A DNA stretch of 64,000 nt from Methylobacterium terricola (GCF_006151805.1 NZ_VDDA01000002.1:248001-312000), one strand, 5' to 3'. Numbered from the stretch's first letter, positions 19,458-27,649 are shown. The notes: generated from the letters alone by a model not told the origin. Numbers and translations are program-made.

Positions 19458-21278
19458 TCACGCCACCTCCCCCACGCTCGCCCTGCGCTGGCGGTCGAGC
19501 TCGTCGCTGTAGCGCTTGAGGGTGTGCTTCTCCGTCAGGATGCCGATCACCCGGGCGGCCTCGCGGCTCTCGACCACCGCCAGCGCCTCGCTCTCGGCCT
19601 TGTCGAACAGCGCCACCGCCTCCTTGGCGTTCATCTGCGGCAGCAGCACCTCGTCGCGGTAGCGCAGGAGGTCGGCGACGCGGGTCTCCGTCGCCTTGTC
19701 GTCGATCGGGGCGGCATGGGCCTCGGCGACGAGCACGATGCCGGCATAGAGCCCGGCCTCGTCGACCGCGACCACCTGGGTGCCGGAACCGAGCGGGAAG
19801 GCGCGCCGGAACGCCGCGAGCGTGGTGTCGGTCCGCACGGTGCGCACCTCGCGGCGCATCAACTGGCCGACGGTGAGGGTGCGGATCCAGCCGACGTCGT
19901 GGGCGCTGCGGATCGACTCGCCGCGCAGGTGGAAGCGCCAGGTGGCGAAGGAGTAGCCGAAGGTCTTGCGCACCGTGAGCGAGGAGGCGATCACCGCGAC
20001 CAGCACCAGGCCGGCGATCGGGAAGTCGCCCGTCACCTCGAGCGCCAGGAAGGTCATCGTCATCGGCCCGCCGATCACCGCGACGGCGAGCGCACTCATT
20101 CCCACCACCGCGTAGGTGGCCGGCGGCAGCACCATGGCCACGAGGGGCGGGGCCAGCATCACGAAGACCTTGCCGGCGAGCGCGCCGAGGAACAGCGAGG
20201 CGAAGAACAGCCCGCCGCGAAATCCCGTGCCGATCGAGATCGCCGAGGCCAGCGCCTTGGCGAGGAACAGGGCGATCAGGGCTCCGGCACCGACGCTCGC
20301 GCCGTCGTCGGTCAGGTTGAGGTGCAGCGCCCCGTGCCCGGCCGAGAGCACCTGCGGGGTCGCGACGAGGGCCAGCACCCCGACCGCGAGGCCGCCCAGC
20401 GCCGGCCGGGCGAGCGGCGGCAGCTTCGTGCGCCGCACCCCCTCCTCCACCAGGGTCACGCCCTGCATGATCAGGATGCCGAGCCCGGCGCAGATCAGCC
20501 CGAGCCCCAGCGTCGGCAGGTAGTCGGCCGGGCCGACCGGGGGGGTGGCCCCCAGGGTGATGACGGTCTGGTGGCCGAGAATCGCCCGCGACACGAAGGC
20601 GCCGGCGAGCGCCGCGGTGACGACCGGCGTCAGCGACCCGATCGCGTAGGTGCCGATGATCAGCTCGAAGGCGTAGAACGCCCCCGTCAGCGGCGCCCCG
20701 AACGCCGCCGCGATGGCGGCCGCCGCCGCGCAGCCGACCAGGATCCGCATGTCGGTGCGGCGCAGCTCGAAGCTGAGGCCGAGGCGGGAGGCGAGGCCGG
20801 CCGAGATCTGGGTGTAGCCGGCCTCGAGCCCGACCGAGGCGCCGCAGCCGTTCGAGATCAGGTTCTGCACGGCCACCAGCACCGAATCCACCAGGGACAG
20901 CCGGCCGCCATGCAGCGCGTTGGCCTCGATCGGGTCGATCACCGGGCGGCTCGGCACCCGCCGCACGCGGCCTCCGAGCCAGATCGCCACGCCCAGCACC
21001 GCGCCGCCGAGGGTCGGCACGCCGAGCGCCACCAGCGCCGGCACGTGCGGGGTGGCGCTCAGGCGCTCGTCGAGGTCGAGGCCGAACAGCCATTCGTGCG
21101 CGGTTTGCGCCGCCCAGCCCATGAGGCTGACGATGGCCCCCGACAGGCAGCCGACCAGGGCAGCGAGCAGGATCAGCCCGATCTCGCCGCTGCGCACCCA
21201 GGCGCGCAGGGAGCTCGGCGCGAGCACGAGGGCGCTCTCCGTGAGGAAGCGGCGGGCCGTCTCGGACTTCGGCGTCAT
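19458..21278 (-). CDS. ClC-family chloride channel/transporter with CBS domains
   Basis: A 606-residue membrane protein. About ten hydrophobic segments of the ClC fold (residues 25-440) carry GCGASVGLEAGYTQ, in place of the usual GSGIP/GREGP filter motifs, and GFRGGLFFASLF (GxFxP region). Two CBS domains follow from about 465 (LMRREVRTVRTDTTLAAFRRAF; PQMNAKEAVALFDKAESEAL), likely binding nucleotides and gating transport. The filter is far from the E. coli ClcA consensus, though the gating-type Glu is kept. ATG 21278 gives a normal N-terminus; upstream codons lack coding character. Confidence 0.88.
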   Translation of the reverse strand: MTPKSETARRFLTESALVLAPSSLRAWVRSGEIGLILLAALVGCLSGAIVSLMGWAAQTAHEWLFGLDLDERLSATPHVPALVALGVPTLGGAVLGVAIWLGGRVRRVPSRPVIDPIEANALHGGRLSLVDSVLVAVQNLISNGCGASVGLEAGYTQISAGLASRLGLSFELRRTDMRILVGCAAAAAIAAAFGAPLTGAFYAFELIIGTYAIGSLTPVVTAALAGAFVSRAILGHQTVITLGATPPVGPADYLPTLGLGLICAGLGILIMQGVTLVEEGVRRTKLPPLARPALGGLAVGVLALVATPQVLSAGHGALHLNLTDDGASVGAGALIALFLAKALASAISIGTGFRGGLFFASLFLGALAGKVFVMLAPPLVAMVLPPATYAVVGMSALAVAVIGGPMTMTFLALEVTGDFPIAGLVLVAVIASSLTVRKTFGYSFATWRFHLRGESIRSAHDVGWIRTLTVGQLMRREVRTVRTDTTLAAFRRAFPLGSGTQVVAVDEAGLYAGIVLVAEAHAAPIDDKATETRVADLLRYRDEVLLPQMNAKEAVALFDKAESEALAVVESREAARVIGILTEKHTLKRYSDELDRQRRASVGEVA

Positions 21279-21450
21279 CGGACCGTCGGGGCAGGCGGGC
21301 GGGGTCTGGCTGGCGTTCCGGGGGTTTAGGGCGAAGGCGCCCGCCGGTCGACCGGGATCGCGTCGGCAGCCGGCGCACTTTTCCCGGGCCAAGGCCGAGA
21401 TCGGCGCTTGCCACGGCGCGCGGGCCGGACTACACAGCCCCCCGTCGCGA

Positions 21451-21527
21451 GCCGCCATAGCTCAGTTGGTTAGAGCGCTAGATTGTGGATCTAGAGGTCC
21501 CCCGTTCGAGCCGGGGTGGCGGTACCA
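21451..21527 (+). tRNA. tRNA-His (anticodon GTG)
   Basis: A 77-base cloverleaf with encoded CCA. Stems are GCCGCCA/TGGCGGT (first pair G-T), D arm GCTC/GAGC, anticodon stem CTAGA/TCTAG around TTGTGGA, and T arm CCCCG/CGGGG with TTCGAGC. The discriminator base is A73 and the base before position 1 is A, so no G-1 is encoded. That matches the unusual tRNA-His of a clade of alphaproteobacteria. Confidence 0.95.
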
Positions 21528-21660
21528 CGCACGTTGCGGATCATCTCCCGGGCCTTCGGGCCTCGGTCGAGCGGGTCGATCAGCACTTTCCTTTCAAATT
21601 TGTTAAAGCATCGACCTGAAGGTCTGTGCACTTCTTTCCCCAGAACGAGGGGAGGACGGT

Positions 21661-21954
21661 GTGCAGCGCTACTTCTTCGATCTGAGCGCCGGGGCCTGGC
21701 AATGCCGGGACGATATCGGGCTCATTCTGTGCAGCCAGGACGAGATCCGCAGCGAGGCGACCCGGACGGCGATCGAGTTCGCCGGGGCGGGCCTCGCCGG
21801 GGCCGACCTCTCCGACCTGAAGGTCCGGGTCCGCGACCGGGCGGGCGAGCCGGTGATGACCGTGAGCCTCGCCCTCACCGTGCGCGGGCCGGAGGAGCCG
21901 GTGCGGCTCGGCCTCGCGCGGCCGGCCCGTCCGCGGATGGTCCGCGCAGCCTGA
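21661..21954 (+). CDS. DUF6894-type small protein
   Basis: A 97-residue soluble protein beginning MQRYFFDLSAG, the mark of a small family abundant in Methylobacterium and Bradyrhizobium, of unknown function. GTG 21661 follows GGGGAGG by 5-6 bases. It stands alone, convergent with the VanZ-like gene. Confidence 0.75.
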   Translation: MQRYFFDLSAGAWQCRDDIGLILCSQDEIRSEATRTAIEFAGAGLAGADLSDLKVRVRDRAGEPVMTVSLALTVRGPEEPVRLGLARPARPRMVRAA

Positions 21955-21970
21955 GGAACAGGCCCGGCGT

Positions 21971-22366
21971 TCAGGCGCCGGCCGCGATCCGGCGGCCGGC
22001 CAGGGCGCGGGCGGCGAGGCCGAGGGCGCGCGCCGCGCCGAGCCCGATGAGGGCGCCGCCGGCGCTGGCCGCGAAGTCGACGACTTGCGCGGTGCGGCCC
22101 GGAACCTGAAGCTGGCCGAACTCCAGCACGGCCGCCAGCAGGATCAGGGAGAGGCCGAGCCGCCAGGCCGGCACGCGGGAGTAGCCGAGACCGAGGAGAA
22201 CGGCCGTGCCCGCATAGGCGACGAGGTGCTCGCTCTGGCCGGCGGCGCCGGTGCGGGTCTCCCACGCCTTCGGGATCCACGACAGCCAGACCAGCACCGG
22301 CAGGCAGGCGAGGCCCGCTCCGCGTGCGATGCGCCGCAGGTCGGCCCGCGCGAACGACGCGATCAT
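21971..22366 (-). CDS. VanZ-like membrane protein
   Basis: A 131-residue protein with about four hydrophobic segments (CLPVLVWLSWIP; HLVAYAGTAVLLGLGY; GLSLILLAAVLEFGQ; VDFAASAGGALIGLGAA). The pattern of P/S-W-IPK, SEHLVAYAGTA, EFGQLQVPGRTAQVVDFAAS is that of VanZ-like proteins (compare DKxxHfxaY and EllQ...R..d..D..aN). Function is unknown. ATG 22366 follows GGGAGA; an ATG four codons upstream is possible. Confidence 0.75.
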   Translation of the reverse strand: MIASFARADLRRIARGAGLACLPVLVWLSWIPKAWETRTGAAGQSEHLVAYAGTAVLLGLGYSRVPAWRLGLSLILLAAVLEFGQLQVPGRTAQVVDFAASAGGALIGLGAARALGLAARALAGRRIAAGA

Positions 22367-22555
22367 GTCGTCTCCCATCTTCGTGCACGGTGCCGGCGGC
22401 ACCGCGCCCGATCCTCCCCGGAGGCGAATGGCCGGACAATCGCGCCCTCCGGCGGGGGCGTGGCACGATCGGGGTACGCCGATGGTGCGAGGCGGGCGCG
22501 GGCGGAGGAACGATCCGCCGCCCGGAGCGATACCCGGGAGAACCGGAGGCGCCCG

Positions 22556-22756
22556 ATGACCGAGACCGCCGAGACGCCCGTCTCCTCCCCCGAGCCCCGC
22601 GCCGACGAGGAGGCGTTCCACATCCCGGACGACATCGCCCTGGCGCTCACCGAGTTCGCCGCGGTGGAGCAGCGCTCCCGCGGCGAGGCGATCTGCCTTA
22701 TCCTGCGCGACTACCTGCGGGCGAAAGGCTATCTCCGGGGTTCGGGACCGGCCTGA
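22556..22756 (+). CDS. small protein with ribbon-helix-helix-like core
   Basis: A 66-residue protein. The segment HIPDDIALALTEFAAVEQRSRGEAICLILRDYLRAKGY resembles a ribbon-helix-helix DNA-binding fold of the CopG/Arc type, in which pairs of short strands and helices form dimers. No toxin gene lies beside it, so it is not clearly an antitoxin. GGAGG stands 6-7 bases before ATG. A hairpin follows at 22771-22801. Confidence 0.62.
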   Translation: MTETAETPVSSPEPRADEEAFHIPDDIALALTEFAAVEQRSRGEAICLILRDYLRAKGYLRGSGPA

Positions 22757-22770
22757 AGCCCGGACGCGGC

Positions 22771-22801
22771 GATGCCCGACCGCGGCGCGCGATCGGGCAT
22801 C
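22771..22801 (+). terminator. hairpin after the ribbon-helix-helix-like gene
   Basis: GATGCCCGA (22771-22779) pairs with TCGGGCATC (22793-22801) around 13 bases, 14 bases after the stop codon. There is no T run after it, so it may depend on Rho or only stabilise the transcript end. Confidence 0.45.
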
Positions 22802-22859
22802 GCCTCCCTCAGCCGCAACTCTCGTCGCGATGGGCCGGGACCGGCCTCGCCCCTGACGG

Positions 22860-23048
22860 TCAGAGTGCGCCGCGCAACTGGATCTCCAGGCGCCCGACAT
22901 CCTCCGTCAGCCGCTCGACCACGCGCCGCGCCTCGTGGCTGTCGGGCGAATCCCGCAGGGCCGTGGAGGCCGCCGCCAGGGACTCGCGCTTGGCCTGCAA
23001 CGCGAATTCGATCTGGGCCCGCGCCACTTCCGGTGTCCTGTCCGCCAT
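22860..23048 (-). CDS. small helical protein of unknown function
   Basis: A 62-residue charged protein, probably two long helices (TPEVARAQIEFALQAKRESL; DSHEARRVVERLTEDVGRLE). A strong GAGGAGGGG site precedes ATG. I recognise no family. Confidence 0.6.
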   Translation of the reverse strand: MADRTPEVARAQIEFALQAKRESLAAASTALRDSPDSHEARRVVERLTEDVGRLEIQLRGAL

Positions 23049-23243
23049 CTCTCCCCTCCTCGTCGTGCCGGGCGCCCCGACGGCGCCCGGGAAAGGCCCG
23101 GAGCCAACGCATCCGAGGCCGCCCCGGGTTCAACCGTCGCCGCCGCTGCGACATCCGGGCGTAAGGCCGGCCCCCGAAACGCGAACGGCGCGGGACCCCC
23201 GTCGAGGAGCCCGCGCCGCGAAACCAGACCGCCTGTCTCGGCC

Positions 23244-23528
23244 TCAGCAGTCGTTGGCCTGCTGCGCGGCCGTCTTCTCGCCCTTCGACTGGCGGCTGAC
23301 ATCGGCCGGCGAGGTGGCGGTCTGCGAGCCGACATTCTGCATCGCACCGACCGTGCCGGGGGATTCCGCCTTCGCCCCCGGGCTCACGGAGGCGGTGGCC
23401 GACGGATCGACGTTCGAGCTCTTGTCCATCTTCTGGGCGGTCTGGCCCGGCGCGCAGGGGCCGGCGGCGGCGCCGAGCGTGCCGGCGAGCAGGAACAGTC
23501 CGGCGCCGATCGCGGTAAGGCGTGTCAT
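23244..23528 (-). CDS. small exported protein of unknown function
   Basis: A 94-residue protein with a Sec signal peptide (MTRLTAIGAGLFLLAGTLGAAAG). The mature part is polar, rich in Ser, Ala, Thr and Gln, with Cys only near each end (GPCAPG and ANDC). GGAGG precedes ATG by 9 bases. Similar small periplasmic proteins are common in Methylobacterium; no function is known. Confidence 0.68.
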   Translation of the reverse strand: MTRLTAIGAGLFLLAGTLGAAAGPCAPGQTAQKMDKSSNVDPSATASVSPGAKAESPGTVGAMQNVGSQTATSPADVSRQSKGEKTAAQQANDC

Positions 23529-23703
23529 CGTTGTTTCCTCCACAGGTTGTCGTCCCCGCCTCAACCACGCCCGTGGGATCGGGTTCCTCGCCCTTTGGGC
23601 TGCGGCATGCAGACACAACCTTCGCGAAGTGCCTGATTCGAAAGGCATTCGCGTGGGGCAGCGCTGCCATCCGTTTCGACCACGCGCGAAACCGAAAATT
23701 GCG

Positions 23704-23732
23704 CTTGCGTTTTGTGCGCTGCACGCTAGTTT
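23704..23732 (+). promoter_or_regulatory. sRNA promoter with a TTGTGC-type dyad in its spacer
   Basis: A -35 element CTTGCG (23704-23709) and a -10-like TAGTTT (23727-23732) are 17 bases apart, ending 7-8 bases before the inferred sRNA start. The spacer holds TTGTGCGCTGCACGC (23712-23726), close to the dyad before the phasin gene. A protein bound there would block RNA polymerase. Confidence 0.55.
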
Positions 23733-23739
23733 GTGCATC

Positions 23740-23828
23740 GCAGGGTCGCGATGGCGTCGCGGTCCTGCTGCCCTCTTTGGGCGTTTCCTCCCTAGACTTC
23801 GGGCCGCTCGCAAGAGCGGCCTTTTTTC
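23740..23828 (+). ncRNA. mmgR: MmgR/alpha-r8-type trans-acting small RNA
   Basis: No protein is encoded here, yet the segment ends with a strong intrinsic terminator: GGCCGCTC (23802-23809), GCAA loop, GAGCGGCC (23814-23821) and a T6 run. The central TTTGGGCGTTTCCTCCCTAG holds an exposed CCUCCC anti-Shine-Dalgarno stretch. As I recall the alpha-r8 family (Rfam suhB), this core and terminator are its conserved part; MmgR of Sinorhizobium limits polyhydroxybutyrate granule formation. The 5' end is inferred from the promoter. The family call is from memory, not from a covariance search. Confidence 0.7.
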
Positions 23829-23976
23829 TTTGGCCGGAGCGGACGTCCCCCGACGCGACAGGGGCCGGACGAGGCGAGGGATGCGCAGGATCGCCGGCCG
23901 CCGGACCCTGGAACGCGAGAGGGGCCGCGCCTGGCGCAGCCCCTCGACGACCGTCCGGCGGTGGCGGACCGCGAGG

Positions 23977-24276
23977 TCAGATCGGCAACGCGTTGCCCGG
24001 TCGCGACTGGGCGTAGAGGCTCGCTCCCGCATCGGCGCCGACGACCCGCGCCAGGGCGGCCTGGTCGCAGGTGCCGGCGATGCGCAGCCCGAGGCGGTGC
24101 AGGTGATCCTTGTCGGTGCAATAGGCCGCGAGCCGGGCCCGCCCGGTCTCCGGCATCCGCGAGACCAGGGCATCGACGTCGTCCTCGCTGGCGCGATGCA
24201 GGACCGCCAGCAGCTCGAGCGGGATCGGGTAGCGTGCGAACGCCGTGGGCAGCGGGCGGGTCTGATGCTGCGGCAT
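23977..24276 (-). CDS. hypothetical protein
   Basis: A 99-residue soluble protein, unknown to me. It has a helical middle (LELLAVLHRASEDDVDALVSRM) and two Cys residues at AAYCTD and AGTCDQ. A GAGGTGATCC ribosome site supports ATG 24276. It stands between the sRNA and a divergent regulator-like gene. Confidence 0.6.
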   Translation of the reverse strand: MPQHQTRPLPTAFARYPIPLELLAVLHRASEDDVDALVSRMPETGRARLAAYCTDKDHLHRLGLRIAGTCDQAALARVVGADAGASLYAQSRPGNALPI

Positions 24277-24559
24277 GGATCACCTCGGTGCGGTCAGGGT
24301 TGCCCGATCCTCCGCCCGATATGGTTAGCGATCAGTTAAGGATGCCCGCCGGCTCCGCCCGTTGCTCAGTCGAAGACGAAGCGGCCTCCTGCCGTCGCGC
24401 TCCCCGGCAACGACCTGCCCAGTCCTTTTTGGCCGATATTCGTCATTTGCGAATACGCAGCGGCAAGGATGCATGGCACCATACGCACATTGTATGGAGC
24501 AACCTTTCCGATCGGAGCTTGTAGGGGATACGCGGCATCGATGGCCCGAGCGAAGTGAG
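24277..24559. promoter_or_regulatory. divergent promoter region with an inverted repeat
   Basis: This 283-base region separates two divergent genes. The dyad TATTCG (24437-24442) and CGAATA (24450-24455), with a 7-base loop, lies about 105 bases before ATG 24560 in an AT-richer stretch. It could be an operator; no known site was matched. Confidence 0.4.
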
Positions 24560-25177
24560 ATGAGCGCGCAGACCAGCACGGAGACCGTCCCGGTCGAGGC
24601 CGTACGGGGCAGCCTCAACGGCTGCCTGGGCACACCCGCGTTCCGGCGCTCGCCGAAGCTCGCCGCCTTCCTGAGCTACATCGTCGAGGAGGAACTGGCC
24701 GGGCGCGGCGAGGCCATCAAGGCGTACACGATCGCCACGCAGGCCCTGCGCCGGTCGGACAGCTTCGATCCGAGCAACGATCCGAGCGTGCGTGTCGAGG
24801 CCGGCCGCCTCCGGCGCGTCCTCGACGAGGTCTATGCCGGCGAGGGCCGCCGCCTGCCGGTCCGCATCGTGGTGCCGGTCGGCGGCTATCGCCCGGTCTT
24901 CGAGCTTCAGGCCTCCGAGGAGCCGGGCCCGGATCCCGCCGCCCTGCCCGCCCCGTCCCCCGACCCGGTGCCCACGCCGGCCCCCCCGTCCGCCGCGCCG
25001 GCGTGGCGGACGGGGGGCGGTCCGATCGGCGCCCAGGCGGGCGCCCAGGGGCAGGTCCGCCTGCTGGCGCTGTTTGAGACCCGCGGCCAGGCCGTGCTCG
25101 CCCTGCTGCTCGCGCTGATCGCGGTCCTGCTCGCCCTGGAGATCGTGCTCCAGATCTACGTGCTGGCCTACGTCTGA
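24560..25177 (+). CDS. ToxR/adenylate-cyclase-N-terminus-like domain protein with C-terminal membrane anchor
   Basis: A 205-residue protein. Residues 15-118 (GSLNGCLGTPAFRRSPKLAA, then FLSYIVEEELAGRGEAIKAY and NDPSVRVEAGRLRRVLDEVY, VPVGGYRPVF) form the winged-helix-like domain usually fused to TPR or cyclase parts in alphaproteobacteria. A Pro-rich linker follows (about 124-155) and a single membrane helix ends the protein (VLALLLALIAVLLALEIVLQ). The usual C-terminal TPR part is absent. This suggests a membrane-tethered DNA-binding or signalling protein; the function is inference. Confidence 0.68.
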   Translation: MSAQTSTETVPVEAVRGSLNGCLGTPAFRRSPKLAAFLSYIVEEELAGRGEAIKAYTIATQALRRSDSFDPSNDPSVRVEAGRLRRVLDEVYAGEGRRLPVRIVVPVGGYRPVFELQASEEPGPDPAALPAPSPDPVPTPAPPSAAPAWRTGGGPIGAQAGAQGQVRLLALFETRGQAVLALLLALIAVLLALEIVLQIYVLAYV

Positions 25178-25276
25178 ACCCCGCCCCGTCATCCCCGGCC
25201 TGCGCCGTCGCCACGGAACCGAACGACGACTGTCCCTGTTCAGTCACGTCGATGACGTGACGTACGGGAGTTTGCC

Positions 25277-25501
25277 ATGCGCAAGATGATCGCCGGTACC
25301 GTGCTGGCCGTGGGTCTGGCCGGATTCGCCGGGGCTGCGGAGGCCAAGGGTTGCATCAAGGGCGCCGTCGTCGGCGGTATCGCCGGCCATGCCGTCGGTC
25401 ACACCTTCGCGGGGGCGGCGGCGGGCTGCGCCCTCGGCCGGCACCAGGCCAACAAGCGCCAGCGCGACCGCGACGCGACGGCGCAGCCCGCCCCGCGCTG
25501 A
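25277..25501 (+). CDS. small glycine-zipper exported protein
   Basis: A 74-residue protein with a signal peptide (MRKMIAGTVLAVGLAGFAGAAEA) and a Gly-zipper-like segment (GAVVGGIAGHAVGHTFAGAA) ending in a basic tail (RHQANKRQRDRD). Such proteins sit in or at the envelope. GGGAG precedes ATG. No function is known. Confidence 0.68.
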   Translation: MRKMIAGTVLAVGLAGFAGAAEAKGCIKGAVVGGIAGHAVGHTFAGAAAGCALGRHQANKRQRDRDATAQPAPR

Positions 25502-25712
25502 GGGCGCCCTCGCTGCGCCGCAGCATCGTCCCGCCAGTCGCCGGCCCGGTCCCGAAGGTCGAGCTTGGCCGTTACGAGGCCCGAATGCTCAGGGCCGCTT
25601 ACGGCGAAGCTTGAACAGGGATCGGCTGAGCTCTGCGAGCGTCGCCGTTTTATCGCCACATCTCGCCGGCTTCTTGCACCTCACAGGCAGGGAAACCGGG
25701 GCGATACATCAG

Positions 25713-26831
25713 ATGCGACGTCGAGTGGACGGACCGGCGCAACGGGGCGGCCTGCGGATGGCGGGGGCCCGCGGGGACGTTCTCTCGGGGGACGTCCTCT
25801 CCTTCGGCGGCGGCGCCCGTGCCGCCCAGGGCGGCGTTCCGGTCCTGGCGCGGACGCTGCTCGCCGCCGGGTGCCTGGCGGCGGGCCTCTCCGCCCTGCT
25901 GCACCAGTACGGCAGCGATCTCGTCACCGCCCGCCCGGCCGTCACCCTGATCATGGCCGACCTGCTGGTGATGCCGCAGCCGAAAATCCAGACGCTCAAG
26001 CCGCAGGTCTCCCCGCCCCGCGAGGCCACCGCGATCGCGCCGCTGCGCGAGCCGGTCCACGACCTCGACACCGCCCTCGGCTCGTCGGGCGTCGACCGGG
26101 TCTCCTACGACGACCTCCTGGCCGCCAGCACCGGGGGCGACCCCAACGAGGTCCTGACCTTCGGCCCGATGCGGATCCGCCGCCACCTGGTCCAGACCAT
26201 CGTGCGCGCCGCCGCCACCGTGCGGACCGACCCGGTGCTGCTGATGGCGGTGGCCGACAAGGAATCGAGCTTCCTGACCGAGGTCCAGGCGCGGACCTCC
26301 TCGGCGACCGGCCTGTACCAGTTCATCGAGCGGACCTGGCTCCAGGTGATGCGGGAATTCGGCGCCCAGCACGGCTATGCCCGCGAGGCCGGCCTGATCG
26401 GCGACGACAACGGCGTCGCCGATCAGGCCGAGCGCGCCCGCATCCTCGACCTGCGCCGCGATCCCTCCCTCTCCGCCGTGATGGCCGGCGAGATGCTGAA
26501 GCGCGATGCGGCCCGCATCGCCGCCCGGATCGGCCGCGAGCTCACCCTCGGCGAGACCTACCTCGCCCACTTCCTCGGGCCGGACGACGCCGAGCGCTTC
26601 ATGGCCAAGGTGGTCGAGGAGCCGAGGGCCGAGGCCGCCGCCCTGCTGCCGAAGCCCGCCAAGGCGAACCGCCCGATCTTCTACGAGCGCGTCGGCCGCC
26701 GGAAGGCGCGCAGCCTCACGGTGGCGCAGGTCCACGACAAGTTCGAGGCGATGATGAGCACCCGCGGCGCCCGCTACCGCGATGTCGGCGCCCTGATGGG
26801 CATGATGGCCTACGCCGCCGAAACGCCCTGA
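25713..26831 (+). CDS. lytic transglycosylase-like protein (SLT domain)
   Basis: A 372-residue protein with one N-terminal membrane segment (LARTLLAAGCLAAGLSALLHQ) and a lysozyme-like SLT domain at about 165-310. The catalytic Glu is in ADKESSF; SSATGLYQFIERTWLQVM and LGETYLAHFLGPDDA are the usual following motifs. It would cleave peptidoglycan in the periplasm. The domain length resembles the variants found in larger alphaproteobacterial proteins. The start is uncertain: ATG 25713 has a weak site and ATG 25758 is an alternative. Confidence 0.82.
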   Translation: MRRRVDGPAQRGGLRMAGARGDVLSGDVLSFGGGARAAQGGVPVLARTLLAAGCLAAGLSALLHQYGSDLVTARPAVTLIMADLLVMPQPKIQTLKPQVSPPREATAIAPLREPVHDLDTALGSSGVDRVSYDDLLAASTGGDPNEVLTFGPMRIRRHLVQTIVRAAATVRTDPVLLMAVADKESSFLTEVQARTSSATGLYQFIERTWLQVMREFGAQHGYAREAGLIGDDNGVADQAERARILDLRRDPSLSAVMAGEMLKRDAARIAARIGRELTLGETYLAHFLGPDDAERFMAKVVEEPRAEAAALLPKPAKANRPIFYERVGRRKARSLTVAQVHDKFEAMMSTRGARYRDVGALMGMMAYAAETP

Positions 26832-26936
26832 GACACGCGGCTCTGATCCGACGCGGCCTGTTCGGGTCGCCGATACCCCGCTGGGGCACCAGCCCGGCGG
26901 CGGCCTTCCCCGGCGTGAAAGCTCTTGGTCCGAAAA

Positions 26937-26970
26937 AGGTTTCCCGGCCGGGCTCCTGCTGGGGAAACCT
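26937..26970. terminator. hairpin before the NepR-like gene
   Basis: AGGTTTCCC (26937-26945) pairs with GGGAAACCT (26962-26970) around 16 bases. It follows the transglycosylase gene by about 105 bases and precedes the NepR-like gene by 55. An A run on its left side could make a reverse-strand T tract. Terminator and operator roles are both open. Confidence 0.4.
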
Positions 26971-27025
26971 CGCCGCCCCTCGCGGCTTATTCTCCTGACG
27001 ACGGACATCAGATCAGGAGGTGGCG

Positions 27026-27649
27026 ATGGGCGTGGCAGGCGCCGGACGCCGGACAGGCGGTACGCAACTCACCCCCACCCTCTCCCTCGACGCCCTCGGG
27101 TCCGGCCTCGCCGCCGCCTATGACGGGCTGATGCTCGACGCGGTGCCGCAGCGGCTGAGCGCCCTCCTGCGCGACCTGGAGGCGCGCGAGGCGCAAGGCG
27201 GCGGCGAGACGATCCCCGATTCGCCGCGGCCGAGCGGTACGGACGGGTCCGCCTCCTGGAGCGCGGCCGGGCGGCTCGCTTTGCTGGTCGGCGACGTGCT
27301 CGGCGCCGGCGAGGCCGCCGCCCTGATCGCCCGGGCCGGGCTCGAGGCCGTCCATTGCGCCGATCCGGATGCCGGCCTCGAGGCCCTCCGGCTGCGCGCC
27401 GACGAGGTGGCGCTGGTCCTCATCGGCCTGCCGACCGCGCGGGACGGCCATCTCGACGGGGCGGGCCTCGCCCGGGCGGTCGCCACGCTCTGGCCCACCC
27501 TCCACCTCGTCGTCGCGCAGCCGCGGAGCCTCGAGGCCCGGGTGCCGGAGGCCCACCTGCCGCCGCAGGCGGTGCCCCTCGACCGGGGACCCGATCTCTT
27601 GTCCCTCGCCGAGACCGCCGCGCGCAGCCCGCGTCCGCCTGTCGCGTGA
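27026..27649 (+). CDS. NepR-like anti-sigma domain fused to a degenerate receiver domain
   Basis: A 207-residue protein. Residues 21-54 (LDALGSGLAAAYDGLMLDAV and PQRLSALLRDLEA) match the two-helix NepR anti-sigma domain, which binds the general-stress sigma factor EcfG and the regulator PhyR. Residues 83-198 have the length and strand pattern of a receiver domain, but the phospho-Asp is lost (VALVLIGLPTARDG in place of LVLxDxxMP) and the conserved Lys is not seen. GGAGG at 27017-27020 supports ATG 27026. It may be a stress-response partner-switching protein that cannot be phosphorylated; the function is inference. Confidence 0.6.
   Translation: MGVAGAGRRTGGTQLTPTLSLDALGSGLAAAYDGLMLDAVPQRLSALLRDLEAREAQGGGETIPDSPRPSGTDGSASWSAAGRLALLVGDVLGAGEAAALIARAGLEAVHCADPDAGLEALRLRADEVALVLIGLPTARDGHLDGAGLARAVATLWPTLHLVVAQPRSLEARVPEAHLPPQAVPLDRGPDLLSLAETAARSPRPPVA

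Noticed and set aside
16743-21329. A very long open frame of over 1500 codons on the forward strand
   Set aside because: It is the shadow of reverse-strand genes (DUF1236, tartrate dehydrogenase, ClC). High GC removes stop codons. Its product is Arg/Ala/Gly-rich without motifs. Only the short part near 18048-18245 has coding character.
22556-22756. Ribbon-helix-helix-like protein as an antitoxin
   Set aside because: There is no partner toxin gene next to it on either side.
26962-27000. GGAAAC...CTTATT as an EcfG-type stress promoter before the NepR-like gene
   Set aside because: The match to the GGAAC-N16/17-CGTT pattern is too poor, and the first part is an arm of a hairpin.
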